Positions 10,031 to 20,299 of a stretch of 64,000 nucleotides of DNA are shown here, piece by piece. Made by a program: the position numbers and the translations under genes. Under the pieces are notes generated by a model. It saw nothing but the letters and a program-made list of their open reading frames with translations, was not told where the DNA came from and did not search any database. This DNA is from Enterobacter asburiae (GTDB lineage: Bacteria > Pseudomonadota > Gammaproteobacteria > Enterobacterales > Enterobacteriaceae): the NCBI RefSeq assembly GCF_007035645.1, contig NZ_AP019632.1:930001-994000 (forward strand). The letters are read 5' to 3'. Each line of letters opens with the position of its first letter. The stretch's first letter is position 1.

Positions 10031-10054
10031 TACTGTATGACCATACAGTATAAT
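10027..10054 (+). promoter_or_regulatory. recA promoter with LexA (SOS) box
   Basis: TTGATA (10027-10032) and TATAAT (10049-10054) are spaced 16 bp. Between and overlapping them is the LexA box TACTGTATGACCATACAGTA (10031-10050), with the CTGT-N8-ACAG core, one base from the E. coli recA operator. LexA bound here blocks RNA polymerase until RecA-ssDNA triggers its cleavage. The -35 overlaps the pncC stop. Confidence 0.96.
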
Positions 10055-10083
10055 TGCACCAACAGAACAGAAATCCACGGTGA

Positions 10084-11178
<1,095 letters not shown>

Positions 11179-11196
11179 TTGTTTCGTTTAAAAATG

Positions 11197-11221
11197 AAGG
11201 GCTGCTGATGCGGCCCTTTTT
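11197..11221 (+). terminator. recA terminator (leaky, before recX)
   Basis: AAGGGCTG/CGGCCCTT stem (one G-T pair) with a 6-base loop, running into five T residues. It lies between recA and recX, where partial read-through is known in E. coli. Confidence 0.85.
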
Positions 11222-11246
11222 GCATTTCTGAATCAGCAGGTTTTTT

Positions 11247-11747
11247 ATGAGTGAACCGACAACACGTCGACCCGCGTATGCACGCTTACTGGACCGCGCG
11301 GTGCGCATCCTGGCCGTTCGTGACCACAGTGAACAGGAGCTGCGGCGCAAACTGTCGGCTCCGGTGATGAGTAAAAACGGGCCGGAAGAGATTGATGCCA
11401 CCGCGGAAGATTATGACCGCGTGATTGCCTGGTGCTATGAGCATCGTTATCTTGATGACGAGCGTTTTGCCTCACGGTTTCTCGCCAGCCGCGGCCGTAA
11501 AGGATATGGGCCCGCGCGCATCCGGCAGGAACTGAACCAGAAAGGGGTGGCCAGGGAGTCCATCGAAAAAGCGATGCGCGAATGCGATACTGACTGGTGC
11601 GAGCTGGCCAGAGAACAGGCGATTCGTAAATACGGCGAACCGCTGCCGCGTGAGTTTTCAGAAAAAGTTAAAATCCAGCGCTTTTTGCTCTACCGCGGCT
11701 TTCTGATGGAAGATATTCAGGATATCTGGCGTAATTTTGCCGATTGA
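11247..11747 (+). CDS. recX: RecA regulator RecX
   Basis: The 166-residue protein, the same length as E. coli RecX, is rich in helices with the repeated three-helix pattern of the family ([23 protein letters not shown]). RecX caps RecA filaments and inhibits recombinase and coprotease activity. It is transcribed from the recA promoter through the weak terminator. Confidence 0.95.
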   Translation: MSEPTTRRPAYARLLDRAVRILAVRDHSEQELRRKLSAPVMSKNGPEEIDATAEDYDRVIAWCYEHRYLDDERFASRFLASRGRKGYGPARIRQELNQKGVARESIEKAMRECDTDWCELAREQAIRKYGEPLPREFSEKVKIQRFLLYRGFLMEDIQDIWRNFAD

Positions 11748-11878
11748 ACGCATGCGGGATTTTACTTCCCACTAAAGAAAACTTATCTTATTCCCACTTT
11801 TTCCAGTAGCTGGTCTGTCCAACGGTTTACCGATACAGGCTGGCTACGACATTTCGTTAGCTTGATTTCAGGATAATT

Positions 11879-14506
11879 ATGAGCAAGAGCACCGCTGAGA
11901 TCCGTCAGGCGTTTCTCGATTTTTTCCATAGTAAGGGACACCAGGTTGTTGCCAGCAGCTCCCTGGTACCGAACAACGATCCGACTCTGCTGTTTACCAA
12001 CGCCGGGATGAACCAGTTCAAGGATGTGTTCCTTGGTCTCGACAAGCGTAATTATTCCCGCGCCACAACCTCACAGCGTTGCGTGCGTGCGGGCGGTAAA
12101 CACAACGACCTGGAAAACGTCGGTTACACCGCGCGTCACCATACGTTCTTCGAAATGCTGGGTAACTTCAGCTTCGGCGACTACTTCAAACACGATGCTA
12201 TTCAATATGCGTGGGAACTGCTGACCGGTGAAAACTGGTTCAACCTGCCGAAAGAGCGTCTGTGGGTTACCGTCTATGAAACCGATGACGAAGCCTACGA
12301 AATCTGGGAAAAAGAAGTCGGGATCCCGCGCGAGCGTATTATTCGCATCGGTGATAACAAAGGCGCGCCATACGCGTCTGACAACTTCTGGCAGATGGGT
12401 GATACCGGCCCTTGCGGTCCGTGCACCGAGATCTTCTACGATCACGGCGACCACATCTGGGGCGGGCCTCCGGGCAGCCCGGAAGAAGACGGCGATCGCT
12501 ACATTGAGATCTGGAACATCGTGTTCATGCAGTTCAACCGTCAGGCCGACGGTACGATGGAGCCGCTGCCGAAGCCTTCCGTCGATACCGGTATGGGTCT
12601 GGAGCGTATTGCCGCGGTTCTGCAGCATGTTAACTCCAACTACGAAATTGATCTGTTCAGCACCCTGATCAAAGCCGTTGCGAACGTTACCGGCGCGACC
12701 GATCTGAACAACAAATCGTTGCGCGTTATCGCGGACCACATTCGTTCCTGTGCGTTCCTGATTGCCGACGGCGTTATCCCGTCGAATGAAAACCGTGGCT
12801 ACGTGCTGCGTCGTATCATTCGTCGTGCCATCCGTCACGGCAACATGCTGGGCGCGAAGGACACCTTCTTCTATAAACTCGTTGGGCCACTGATTGGCGT
12901 GATGGGTGCTGCCGGTGATGAGCTGAAACGCCAGCAGGCGCAGGTAGAGCAGGTTCTGAAAACCGAAGAAGAGCAGTTTGCGCGTACACTTGAGCGCGGC
13001 CTGGCGCTGCTGGACGAAGAGCTGGCGAAACTTAAGGGCGACACGCTGGATGGCGAAACCGCTTTCCGCCTGTACGACACCTACGGCTTCCCGGTTGACC
13101 TGACGGCGGACGTTTGCCGCGAGCGCAACATCAAAGTTGACGAAGCGGGCTTCGAAGCCGCGATGGAAGAGCAGCGTCGTCGTGCGCGTGAGTCCAGCGG
13201 TTTCGGTGCGGACTACAACGCGATGATTCGCGTTGATAGCGCGTCTGAATTCAAAGGTTATGACGCGCTGGAACTGACCGGCAAAGTGACAGCCCTGTTT
13301 GTTGACGGTAAAGCCGTGGACAGCATCAGCGCGGGCCAGGATGCGGTTGTCATTCTGGACAAAACGCCATTCTACGCGGAGTCCGGCGGTCAGGTTGGCG
13401 ATAAGGGCGAACTGAAAGGCAACGGCTTTAGCTTTAGCGTCAGCGACACCCAGAAATACGGTCAGGCGATTGGTCACCAGGGCAAACTGGTTTCCGGTTC
13501 TCTGAAAGTGGGCGAGGGCGTACAGGCTAACGTGGATGAAGCTCGCCGCGCGCGCATTCGTCTGAACCACTCTGCAACCCACCTGATGCACGCTGCCCTG
13601 CGCGACGTACTCGGTACCCACGTTGCACAGAAAGGTTCTCTGGTTAACGACAAAGTGCTGCGTTTCGACTTCTCGCATTTTGAAGCGATGAAACCGTCTG
13701 AGATCCGCGCGGTGGAAGATCTGGTGAACGCGCAGATCCGTCGTAACCTGCCAATCGAGACCCACATCATGGAGCTCGAGGACGCCAAGAAAAAAGGTGC
13801 GATGGCGCTGTTTGGTGAGAAATATGACGACCGCGTTCGCGTGCTGAGCATGGGCGACTTCTCTACCGAGCTGTGCGGCGGTACGCACGCATCGCGCACC
13901 GGTGACATCGGCCTGTTCCGCATTGTTTCCGAGTCGGGTACGGCGGCGGGCGTGCGTCGTATTGAAGCGGTGACCGGTGAAGGTGCGATTGCCAGCCTGC
14001 ATGCGCAGAGCGATCAGCTGCACGACATCGCGCAGCTGCTGAAAGGCGATAGCCAGAACCTGGGCGAAAAAGTGCGCGTTGCGCTGGATCGCACGCGTCA
14101 GCTGGAAAAAGAGCTGCAGCAGCTGAAAGAGCAGGCTGCGGCGCAGGAGAGTGCAAACCTCTCCAGCAAGGCTGTAGACATTAAGGGCGTCAAACTGCTG
14201 GTCAGCGATCTGGCGGGCGTTGAGCCTAAGATGCTGCGTACTATGGTCGACGATCTCAAGAACCAGCTTGGTTCTACCGTTATCGTGCTGGCGACAGTGG
14301 CAGAAGGTAAGGTTTCTCTGATTGCGGGCGTCTCTAAGGATGTGACCGACCGCGTAAAAGCAGGGGAACTGATTGGTATGGTCGCTCAGCAGGTGGGCGG
14401 CAAGGGTGGCGGTCGTCCGGACATGGCGCAAGCCGGTGGTACGGATGCAGCGGCACTTCCGCAAGCTTTGGCCAGCGTTGAAAGCTGGGTAAGCGCGAAA
14501 CTGTAA
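11879..14506 (+). CDS. alaS: Alanyl-tRNA synthetase
   Basis: The 875-residue class II synthetase charges tRNA-Ala. It shows, in order, the catalytic domain (about 1-240, with [16 protein letters not shown]), the tRNA-recognition domain, the editing domain with HxxxH (HSATHLMH near residue 564) and CGGTH zinc ligands near 666, and the C-Ala domain (about 700-875, ending [15 protein letters not shown]). A Shine-Dalgarno AGGA precedes the start. A very long antisense ORF lies over it but looks like a codon-bias shadow. Confidence 0.98.
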   Translation: MSKSTAEIRQAFLDFFHSKGHQVVASSSLVPNNDPTLLFTNAGMNQFKDVFLGLDKRNYSRATTSQRCVRAGGKHNDLENVGYTARHHTFFEMLGNFSFGDYFKHDAIQYAWELLTGENWFNLPKERLWVTVYETDDEAYEIWEKEVGIPRERIIRIGDNKGAPYASDNFWQMGDTGPCGPCTEIFYDHGDHIWGGPPGSPEEDGDRYIEIWNIVFMQFNRQADGTMEPLPKPSVDTGMGLERIAAVLQHVNSNYEIDLFSTLIKAVANVTGATDLNNKSLRVIADHIRSCAFLIADGVIPSNENRGYVLRRIIRRAIRHGNMLGAKDTFFYKLVGPLIGVMGAAGDELKRQQAQVEQVLKTEEEQFARTLERGLALLDEELAKLKGDTLDGETAFRLYDTYGFPVDLTADVCRERNIKVDEAGFEAAMEEQRRRARESSGFGADYNAMIRVDSASEFKGYDALELTGKVTALFVDGKAVDSISAGQDAVVILDKTPFYAESGGQVGDKGELKGNGFSFSVSDTQKYGQAIGHQGKLVSGSLKVGEGVQANVDEARRARIRLNHSATHLMHAALRDVLGTHVAQKGSLVNDKVLRFDFSHFEAMKPSEIRAVEDLVNAQIRRNLPIETHIMELEDAKKKGAMALFGEKYDDRVRVLSMGDFSTELCGGTHASRTGDIGLFRIVSESGTAAGVRRIEAVTGEGAIASLHAQSDQLHDIAQLLKGDSQNLGEKVRVALDRTRQLEKELQQLKEQAAAQESANLSSKAVDIKGVKLLVSDLAGVEPKMLRTMVDDLKNQLGSTVIVLATVAEGKVSLIAGVSKDVTDRVKAGELIGMVAQQVGGKGGGRPDMAQAGGTDAAALPQALASVESWVSAKL

Positions 14507-14524
14507 TAACTACAAAGCACAAGC

Positions 14525-14554
14525 AGACGCCATAGCGGTAACGTTATGGCGTCT
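14525..14554 (+). terminator. Stem-loop after alaS
   Basis: Perfect 10-bp stem AGACGCCATA/TATGGCGTCT with a 10-base loop, 19 bp after the alaS stop. The following TTGTTCA is only weakly T-rich. Confidence 0.65.
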
Positions 14555-14670
14555 TGTTCACTGTGCTATCGATAACGATAAAGTCAGGTTGAGTTTGTGT
14601 ATATCGGCTAAACTTACGTTTAACAGAATGTGATGCCGTGACTGCTTACACTTTACGTGTTTGTCATCGC

Positions 14671-14699
14671 TTACTTTTTGGCGTTATATGATGGATAAT
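14671..14699 (+). promoter_or_regulatory. Candidate csrA promoter
   Basis: TTACTT (14671-14676) and GATAAT (14694-14699), spaced 17 bp, about 48 bp before the csrA ATG. E. coli csrA has several promoters, so this may be one of a set. Confidence 0.45.
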
Positions 14700-14747
14700 G
14701 CCGGGATACAAGAGACCCGACTCTTTTAATCTTTCAAGGAGCAAAGA

Positions 14748-14933
14748 ATGCTGATTCTGACTCGTCGAGTTGGTGAGACCCTCATGATTGGGGATGAGGT
14801 CACCGTGACAGTTTTAGGGGTAAAGGGTAACCAGGTACGTATTGGTGTTAACGCTCCTAAAGAAGTATCTGTCCACCGTGAAGAGATCTACCAGCGTATC
14901 CAGGCTGAAAAATCCCAGCAGTCCAGTTACTGA
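14748..14933 (+). CDS. csrA: Carbon storage regulator CsrA
   Basis: The 61-residue RNA-binding dimer is essentially the E. coli protein ([11 protein letters not shown] start, [12 protein letters not shown] core). It binds GGA motifs in mRNA leaders to control carbon flux, biofilm formation and motility. AAGGAG before the start is both the ribosome binding site and a GGA site through which CsrA could control itself. It lies between alaS and the tRNA cluster as in E. coli. Confidence 0.97.
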
Positions 14934-14940
14934 TATTGTC

Positions 14941-14964
14941 GCGTCTCGCTGTCGGGCGAGACGC
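14941..14964 (+). terminator. Stem-loop after csrA
   Basis: Perfect 9-bp stem GCGTCTCGC/GCGAGACGC with a TGTCGG loop, 7 bp after the csrA stop. No T tract follows, so termination may be Rho-aided. The rest of the csrA-tRNA gap (to 15182) shows nothing else recognisable. Confidence 0.6.
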
Positions 14965-15182
14965 AACCCTCCTGTCATTTTTCCTGCTCAACGTTACCGT
15001 TTAATTTCAAACGCTCTCTTTTTAACCACTCCGTTACCCTAAACTCGCCCTTACGCCGCTATTTCTGCAAAGGTTTTCTGTGAAGATGCCTGCAAAATCC
15101 GCTTATAAAACACCCTCTTTGCGGCTTTTACATGCGAATTGCGTGTGATTTGTGCAAACGATAAAAGCTTTTGGAAAATTGT

Positions 15183-15210
15183 TTGACTTATAAGTCCCAG
15201 AAAGTAATAT
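15183..15210 (+). promoter_or_regulatory. Promoter of the tRNA cluster
   Basis: TTGACT (15183-15188) and TAATAT (15205-15210), spaced 16 bp, followed by a GC-rich GCGCC discriminator (15213-15217) typical of stringently controlled stable RNA promoters. It lies 66 bp before tRNA-Ser. Confidence 0.75.
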
Positions 15211-15275
15211 ATGCGCCACGCAGCGACGAGAAGCTCTTAACGAGTAACTCGAAGCACTCGAAAGAGGCGTTGTGT

Positions 15276-15368
15276 GGTGAGGTGGCCGAGAGGCTGAAGG
15301 CGCTCCCCTGCTAAGGGAGTATGCGGTCAAAAGCTGCATCCGGGGTTCGAATCCCCGCCTCACCGCCA
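15276..15368 (+). tRNA. serV: tRNA-Ser(GCT)
   Basis: 93 nt with a long variable arm, anticodon GCT in CCCTGCTAAGGG, GGTTCGAATCC T-arm and encoded CCA. It is the first gene of the cluster, as serV is in E. coli. Confidence 0.97.
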
Positions 15369-15372
15369 TTTT

Positions 15373-15449
15373 GCATCCGTAGCTCAGCTGGATAGAGTAC
15401 TCGGCTACGAACCGAGCGGTCGGAGGTTCGAATCCTCCCGGATGCACCA
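15373..15449 (+). tRNA. argV: tRNA-Arg(ACG) copy 1
   Basis: 77 nt with acceptor GCATCCG/CGGATGC, anticodon ACG (ICG after editing by TadA) in GGCTACGAACC, and encoded CCA. It starts 4 bp after tRNA-Ser, so both come from one transcript. Confidence 0.97.
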
Positions 15450-15513
15450 TCTATTACTTCATATTGCTTTAGAAGTGATATGAATATCGAGCAGTACAGT
15501 AGTAAATCCCGAT

Positions 15514-15590
15514 GCATCCGTAGCTCAGCTGGATAGAGTACTCGGCTACGAACCGAGCGGTCGGAGGTTCGAATCCTCCCGGATGCACCA
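15514..15590 (+). tRNA. tRNA-Arg(ACG) copy 2
   Basis: 77 nt, identical in sequence to copy 1. It is separated by a 64-nt spacer unlike the later ones. Confidence 0.97.
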
Positions 15591-15619
15591 TTTACTATTT
15601 CTGAAAGCAGTACCCTGAT

Positions 15620-15696
15620 GCATCCGTAGCTCAGCTGGATAGAGTACTCGGCTACGAACCGAGCGGTCGGAGGTTCGAATCCTCCCGGATGCACCA
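15620..15696 (+). tRNA. tRNA-Arg(ACG) copy 3
   Basis: 77 nt, identical to the other copies. It begins the first of two 238-bp tandem units. Confidence 0.97.
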
Positions 15697-15828
15697 TATT
15701 CTCCGAGATAATAGCCACGCTGTTGTTTCAAGGTCTGCGAGTTAATCGCGAGCACCAGGGAGGATAACGTTGCTTCAGCAACGGCCCGTAGGGCGAGGCG
15801 CAGCCGAGTAATCCTCCCGGATGCACCA
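15697..15828 (+). repeat. rtT-like repeat 1, ending in a 19-nt tRNA-Arg 3' copy
   Basis: A 132-nt element directly follows tRNA-Arg copy 3 and ends with the 19 nt AATCCTCCCGGATGCACCA, an exact copy of the tRNA-Arg 3' end. The RNA could fold as an outer stem GGGAGGAT/ATCCTCCC (15758-15765 with 15811-15818) around three hairpins: CGTTGC-TTCA-GCAACG, GCCC-GTA-GGGC and GGC-GCA-GCC. Structure and the 19-nt tRNA copy resemble the rtT repeats downstream of tyrT in E. coli. Confidence 0.75.
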
Positions 15829-15857
15829 TTTACTGTTTCTAAAAGCATTTCCCTGAT

Positions 15858-15934
15858 GCATCCGTAGCTCAGCTGGATAGAGTACTCGGCTACGAACCGA
15901 GCGGTCGGAGGTTCGAATCCTCCCGGATGCACCA
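15858..15934 (+). tRNA. tRNA-Arg(ACG) copy 4
   Basis: 77 nt, identical to the other copies. It lies 238 bp after copy 3 and begins the second tandem unit. Confidence 0.97.
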
Positions 15935-16066
15935 TATTCTCCGAGATAATAGCCACGCTGTTGTTTCAAGGTCTGCGAGTTAATCGCAAGCACCAGGGAG
16001 GATAACGTTGCTTCAGCAACGGCCCGCAGGGCGAGGCGCAGCCGAGTAATCCTCCCGGATGCACCA
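15935..16066 (+). repeat. rtT-like repeat 2, ending in a 19-nt tRNA-Arg 3' copy
   Basis: 132 nt, differing from repeat 1 at two positions that I can see (CGAGCACC to CAAGCACC, and the GTA hairpin loop to GCA). Both changes leave the predicted stems intact. It ends the tRNA cluster; no clear terminator follows before yqaB. Confidence 0.75.
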
Positions 16067-16191
16067 TCTCTTCTGTTATTCCCTTCGATGTTTATTTCTT
16101 AATCACTCTCGTAGTTATGGCTTCTCAGTCAGCGACAAAAATCACCATTTACGATAAAGTAATGCTTTGTTAATCGTTTAGCGAGAGCACG

Positions 16192-16758
16192 ATGTACGCA
16201 CAGTATGACGGTTTGATCTTCGATATGGACGGCACTCTCCTGGATACCGAACCCACGCATCGTCAAGCCTGGACTGACGTCCTGGGCCGCTACGGCATGC
16301 GTTTCGATCTTCAGGCGATGATTGCCCTCAACGGATCCCCCACCTGGCGTATTGCGCAGGCCGTGATTGAACTGAATCAGGCCGATCTCGACCCGCACCT
16401 GCTCGCGCGCGAAAAAACCGATGCGGTAAAAGCCATGCTTTTAGATACCGTACGCCCTCTGCCGCTGATTGATGTGGTAAAAGAGTGGCACGGGCGCCGC
16501 CCGATGTCGGTAGGAACCGGGAGCGAAAGCGCGATTGCAGAAGCTTTGCTCAACCATCTTGGCCTGCGCCACTATTTTTCTGCCGTGGTCGCCGCCGATC
16601 ATGTTAAACATCACAAGCCCGCACCGGACACCTTCCTGCTTTGCGCAGAATTAATGGGCGTCCCGGCGGCAAAATGTGTCGTGTTTGAAGACGCCGATTT
16701 CGGCATTCAGGCCGCGCGTGATGCCGGAATGGATGCGGTGGATGTGCGCTTACTGTGA
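16192..16758 (+). CDS. yqaB: Fructose-1-phosphate/6-phosphogluconate phosphatase YqaB (HAD)
   Basis: The 188-residue HAD hydrolase has the nucleophile motif DMDGTLLDTEP at residues 11-21, a small cap, and the later motifs GTGSES, KHHKPAPDTF and FEDADFGI. The E. coli enzyme dephosphorylates fructose-1-phosphate and other small phosphates. The gene's stop overlaps the GTG start of yqaA. Confidence 0.93.
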   Translation: MYAQYDGLIFDMDGTLLDTEPTHRQAWTDVLGRYGMRFDLQAMIALNGSPTWRIAQAVIELNQADLDPHLLAREKTDAVKAMLLDTVRPLPLIDVVKEWHGRRPMSVGTGSESAIAEALLNHLGLRHYFSAVVAADHVKHHKPAPDTFLLCAELMGVPAAKCVVFEDADFGIQAARDAGMDAVDVRLL

Positions 16759-17183
16759 GTGACGCGCTGTCACTTGCCTCATTATTCGCCAGCAGTTTTT
16801 TAAGCGCCACGCTGTTACCGGGAAATTCGGAAGTGGTGCTGGTGGCGATGCTGTTGTCCGGCGTGAGTCAGCCCTGGCTGCTTGTATTAATAGCAACAAT
16901 GGGTAATAGCCTTGGAGGGCTGACTAACGTTATTCTTGGGCGTTTCTTTCCGCTGCGCGAAAAATCGCGCTGGCAGGAAAAGGCAGTCGGCTGGCTAAAA
17001 CGCTATGGCGCTGCCACGCTGTTATTAAGCTGGATGCCTGTAATAGGCGATTTACTGTGTCTGCTGGCGGGATGGATGCGCATCTCCTGGGGACCGGTGC
17101 TCTTTTTTTTGTGCCTTGGCAAGGCGTTGCGCTATGTTCTCGTGGCGTGGGCAACACTACAGGGTATGACGTGGTGGCACTAA
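16755..17183 (+). CDS. yqaA: DedA/VTT-family inner membrane protein YqaA
   Basis: The 142-residue protein begins with GTG, which overlaps the yqaB stop (GTGA, 16755-16758), giving the E. coli length. Hydrophobic helices flank the re-entrant-like ATLLPGNSE and GNSLGG segments seen in small SNARE-associated/DedA relatives. Function is unknown; larger DedA proteins act in lipid carrier flipping and membrane potential. Confidence 0.9.
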   Translation: MSDALSLASLFASSFLSATLLPGNSEVVLVAMLLSGVSQPWLLVLIATMGNSLGGLTNVILGRFFPLREKSRWQEKAVGWLKRYGAATLLLSWMPVIGDLLCLLAGWMRISWGPVLFFLCLGKALRYVLVAWATLQGMTWWH

Positions 17184-17266
17184 TTGGTGGAATGAATACG
17201 CGACCTTCAATCGTCAACCATTACAATTATGCTGAGTAACATTACTTTGACAGGCGGGAGGTCAAT

Positions 17267-18811
17267 TTGATCCCGGACGTATCTCAGGCGCTGGCCTGGC
17301 TGGAAAACCACCCTCAGGCATTGAAGGGTATTCAGCGTGGTCTTGAGCGTGAAACGCTGCGCGTTAACGCGGACGGTAGCTTAGCGACGACGGGTCACCC
17401 GAAGGCGTTAGGCTCGGCGCTGACACATAAATGGATCACAACCGATTTCGCTGAGGCACTGCTGGAGTTCATCACGCCAGTAGAGGGTGATATTGATCAT
17501 ATGCTGACGATCATGCGCGATATCCATCGCTACACCGCGCGCAACATGGGCGACGAACGTATGTGGCCCCTCAGCATGCCGTGCTATATCGAGCAGGGCC
17601 AGGAGATTGAGCTGGCGCAGTACGGCACGTCAAATATCGGCCGGCTGAAAACGCTCTATCGCGAAGGGCTGAAAAACCGCTACGGCGCGTTGATGCAGAC
17701 GATCTCGGGCGTGCATTACAACTTCTCGCTGCCAATGGCGTTCTGGCAGGCGAAATGCGGTGAAACGGATAAAGACGCGATCTCTGAAGGCTACTTCCGC
17801 CTGATCCGCAACTATTACCGTTTCGGCTGGGTGATCCCGTATCTGTTTGGTGCCTCCCCGGCGATCTGTTCTTCGTTCCTGCAGGGGAAACCGACCACGC
17901 TGCCGTTCGAGAAGACCGAGTGCGGAATGTACTATCTCCCGTATGCCACCTCTCTGCGCCTGAGCGATCTCGGTTATACCAATAAATCGCAAAGCAATCT
18001 CGGTATTACGTTTAACGAATTGCACGAATATGTGGCAGGATTGAAGCGGGCGATCAAAACCCCGTCGGAAGAGTACGAGAAAATCGGCCTCGAAAAAGAC
18101 GGCAAGCGCCTGCAAATCAACAGCAATGTGCTGCAGATTGAAAACGAGCTGTATGCGCCTATTCGTCCTAAGCGCGTGACACGCAGCGGTGAAACCCCGT
18201 CGGATGCGCTGCAGCGCGGCGGGATCGAATACATTGAAGTGCGTTCGCTGGATATCAACCCGTTCTCACCGATTGGCGTTGATGAGCAGCAGATTCGCTT
18301 CCTGGATCTGTTTATGGTCTGGTGCGTGCTGGCGGATGCGCCGGAAATGAGTTCAGACGAACTGCTCTGTACCCGTACAAACTGGAATCGCGTGATTCTG
18401 GAAGGGCGTAAGCCGGGCCTGACGCTGGGTATCGGCTGCGAAACGGCACAGTTCCCGCTGACCAAAGTCGGCAAAGATCTGTTCCGCGACCTGAAGCGTG
18501 TTGCACGCACAATGGACAGCATCGACGGCGGCGACGCGTATCAACAGATCTGCGACCAGCTGATGGAATGTTTTGATAATCCGGAACTGACGTTCTCAGC
18601 GCGTATTCTGCGTTCTATGATCGATCAGGGCATTGGCGGCACCGGGCGTTCACTCTCAGCGGAGTACCGCGAGATGCTGATGCAGGAGCCGTTAGAAGTG
18701 CTGAGCGAAGCGGATTTTGTCGCGGAACGCGATGCGTCCGTGGTGCGTCAGAAAGAGGTTGAAGCGGCGGATACCGAGTCGTTTGAGGCGTTTCTGGCGA
18801 AGCAGTCTTAA
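17267..18811 (+). CDS. gshA: Glutamate-cysteine ligase GshA
   Basis: The 514-residue type 1 ligase joins glutamate and cysteine, the first step of glutathione synthesis. Recognisable segments include GLERETLRV near residue 25, [14 protein letters not shown] GVHYNFSLP and the [11 protein letters not shown] region. The start is TTG at 17267 behind GGGAGG, the same rare start codon as in E. coli, and probably limits translation. The micA gene lies in the gap before luxS. Confidence 0.96.
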   Translation: MIPDVSQALAWLENHPQALKGIQRGLERETLRVNADGSLATTGHPKALGSALTHKWITTDFAEALLEFITPVEGDIDHMLTIMRDIHRYTARNMGDERMWPLSMPCYIEQGQEIELAQYGTSNIGRLKTLYREGLKNRYGALMQTISGVHYNFSLPMAFWQAKCGETDKDAISEGYFRLIRNYYRFGWVIPYLFGASPAICSSFLQGKPTTLPFEKTECGMYYLPYATSLRLSDLGYTNKSQSNLGITFNELHEYVAGLKRAIKTPSEEYEKIGLEKDGKRLQINSNVLQIENELYAPIRPKRVTRSGETPSDALQRGGIEYIEVRSLDINPFSPIGVDEQQIRFLDLFMVWCVLADAPEMSSDELLCTRTNWNRVILEGRKPGLTLGIGCETAQFPLTKVGKDLFRDLKRVARTMDSIDGGDAYQQICDQLMECFDNPELTFSARILRSMIDQGIGGTGRSLSAEYREMLMQEPLEVLSEADFVAERDASVVRQKEVEAADTESFEAFLAKQS

Positions 18812-18820
18812 GCAGAAAAG

Positions 18821-18894
18821 AAAAAGGCCACATCGCTGTGGCCAAAATATACATCTCTGAATTCAGGGATGATGATAACAAATGCGCGTCTTTC
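18821..18894 (-). ncRNA. micA: MicA small RNA
   Basis: The minus strand starts GAAAGACGCGCATTTGTTAT and ends with the hairpin GGCCACAGCGATGTGGCC and TTTTT, nearly identical to E. coli MicA and 74 nt long. The 5' part pairs with ompA and other porin mRNAs with Hfq. It lies antisense to the luxS leader, and its terminator is read before gshA. Confidence 0.95.
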
Positions 18895-18900
18895 ATATAC

Positions 18901-18927
18901 TCAGACGTGCATTCTGTAGAAGAGTTC
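18901..18927 (-). promoter_or_regulatory. Sigma-E promoter of micA
   Basis: On the minus strand, GAACTC (18922-18927) and TCTGA (18901-18905), spaced 16 bp, match the RpoE consensus and lie 6 bp before the MicA 5' end. This links MicA to envelope stress. Confidence 0.88.
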
Positions 18928-18964
18928 AGTTTATTTTAAAAAAAATCACTATCGGAGGTGACGT

Positions 18965-19480
18965 ATGCCGTTATTAGATAGCTTTACTGTCGACCATACC
19001 CGTATGGAAGCACCTGCAGTACGCGTGGCGAAGACCATGCACACCCCGCACGGCGACACGATCACCGTCTTCGATCTGCGTTTCTGCGTGCCAAATAAAG
19101 AAGTGATGCCAGAGAAAGGCATTCATACCCTGGAACACCTGTTCGCCGGTTTCATGCGTGACCATCTGAACGGCAACGGCGTTGAGATCATCGACATCTC
19201 TCCGATGGGCTGCCGTACCGGTTTCTACATGAGCCTGATTGGCCAGCCGGAAGAGAAACGCGTCGCTGATGCGTGGAAAGCGGCGATGGAAGACGTGCTG
19301 AAGGTGAAAGAGCAGAACCAGATCCCTGAGCTGAACGTTTACCAGTGCGGTACTTACCAGATGCACTCTCTGGAAGAAGCGCAGGACATCGCGCGCCACA
19401 TCATCGAGCGTGATGTTCGCGTGAACAGCAACGAAGAGCTGGCCCTGCCAAAAGAAAAACTGCAGGAACTGCACATCTAG
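18965..19480 (+). CDS. luxS: S-ribosylhomocysteine lyase LuxS
   Basis: The 171-residue metalloenzyme splits S-ribosylhomocysteine into homocysteine and DPD, the AI-2 precursor. The metal site is HTLEH at residues 54-58 plus the cysteine in YQCGTYQ near residue 128. GGAGG lies 5 bp upstream of the ATG. MicA transcription across its leader may affect luxS mRNA, as reported in E. coli. Confidence 0.97.
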   Translation: MPLLDSFTVDHTRMEAPAVRVAKTMHTPHGDTITVFDLRFCVPNKEVMPEKGIHTLEHLFAGFMRDHLNGNGVEIIDISPMGCRTGFYMSLIGQPEEKRVADAWKAAMEDVLKVKEQNQIPELNVYQCGTYQMHSLEEAQDIARHIIERDVRVNSNEELALPKEKLQELHI

Positions 19481-19490
19481 TGCACCTTTC

Positions 19491-19524
19491 CCCTCTCCCT
19501 CCGGGAGAGGGTAGGGTGAGGGTG
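19491..19524 (+). repeat. Hairpin repeat copy 3
   Basis: CCCTCTCCC-TCC-GGGAGAGGG with tail TAGGGTGAGGGTGG, 10 bp after luxS and just before the AraC-family gene. Confidence 0.85.
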
Positions 19525-19534
19525 GTTTAACCCC

Positions 19535-20299
19535 ATGACCACAACCTCAACGTTCTCCTTTACCCATCGTCCCCTCGTTCCGTTTGCCCATGATTACGTT
19601 CATGGTGACAGCGAGCCGTGGCATGAGCACGACTGCGCGCAGCTGTTGCACACCCTGAGCGGCGTGGTTCGGGTCGATACGGAATCGGGCTGTTGGGTTG
19701 TTCCTCCCGGTCGCGGCGTCTGGCTACCGGCGGGGACCCGCCACTCGCTTCGCATCACCGGCAACGTGGCGGCGCGAACGCTGTTTATCGATCCGCTGGC
19801 GCGGGCCGATCTCCCGGCCACCTGTCAGATCGTGCAGATCGCGCCGCTGTTGCGCGAGCTGATCCTCGTCTCTCTTGCTTTACCTGAATCGTACTCGCCC
19901 GGCAGCCGGGATGAACGCGTCTATGAACTCATTCTCGATGAAATCCGCACCATGCCTGTGCTGCCGTTTCATCTGCCGGAGCCGGAAAGCGAGGTGTTAC
20001 GTCACCTGTGTTTGCAAATCCGGCAAAACGCGGGGGAGAGCTGGAGCAGCGCGCAGGCCGCGAGCATGATGAACATGAGCGAGCGCACCCTGAACCGCCA
20101 TTTTCAGCAGCAGACGGGATTAAGCTACGGCGAGTGGTTGAGAAGGGCGCGCCTGCTGGAAGCCTTAGTGCGGCTGGCGCAGGGCCAGCCAGTGCTGCGC
20201 GTGGCGCTGGATCTGGGTTACGGCAGCCACAGCGCCTTTACGGCGATGTTCCGCCGGGTGATGGGCATCTCTCCCAGCGATTACTTTAAGAACGACTGA
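19535..20299 (+). CDS. AraC-family transcriptional regulator (NimR/YeaM-like)
   Basis: The 254-residue protein has an N-terminal cupin (about 10-130, with HEHD and WLPAGTRHSL) and a C-terminal AraC domain (about 155-254, with MNMSERTLNRHF and ALDLGYGSHSAFTAMFRR). The layout resembles NimR-type regulators of efflux genes. It converges on the leuA-like gene and their ends overlap by 14 bp. Its target is not evident; there is no divergent partner, since luxS reads in the same direction. Confidence 0.8.
   Translation: MTTTSTFSFTHRPLVPFAHDYVHGDSEPWHEHDCAQLLHTLSGVVRVDTESGCWVVPPGRGVWLPAGTRHSLRITGNVAARTLFIDPLARADLPATCQIVQIAPLLRELILVSLALPESYSPGSRDERVYELILDEIRTMPVLPFHLPEPESEVLRHLCLQIRQNAGESWSSAQAASMMNMSERTLNRHFQQQTGLSYGEWLRRARLLEALVRLAQGQPVLRVALDLGYGSHSAFTAMFRRVMGISPSDYFKND

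Noticed and set aside
11748..11878. Possible leader or riboswitch before alaS
   Set aside because: No T-box or other known fold; E. coli alaS is autoregulated at the promoter.
12071..14464. 797-codon ORF on the strand opposite to alaS
   Set aside because: It lies wholly over a highly conserved gene, with shadow-type composition. High GC in third positions gives long antisense frames.
15103..15993. Minus-strand ORFs over the tRNA-Arg cluster ([13 protein letters not shown] repeats)
   Set aside because: They are translations of the antisense of tRNA-Arg genes, a well-known spurious annotation.
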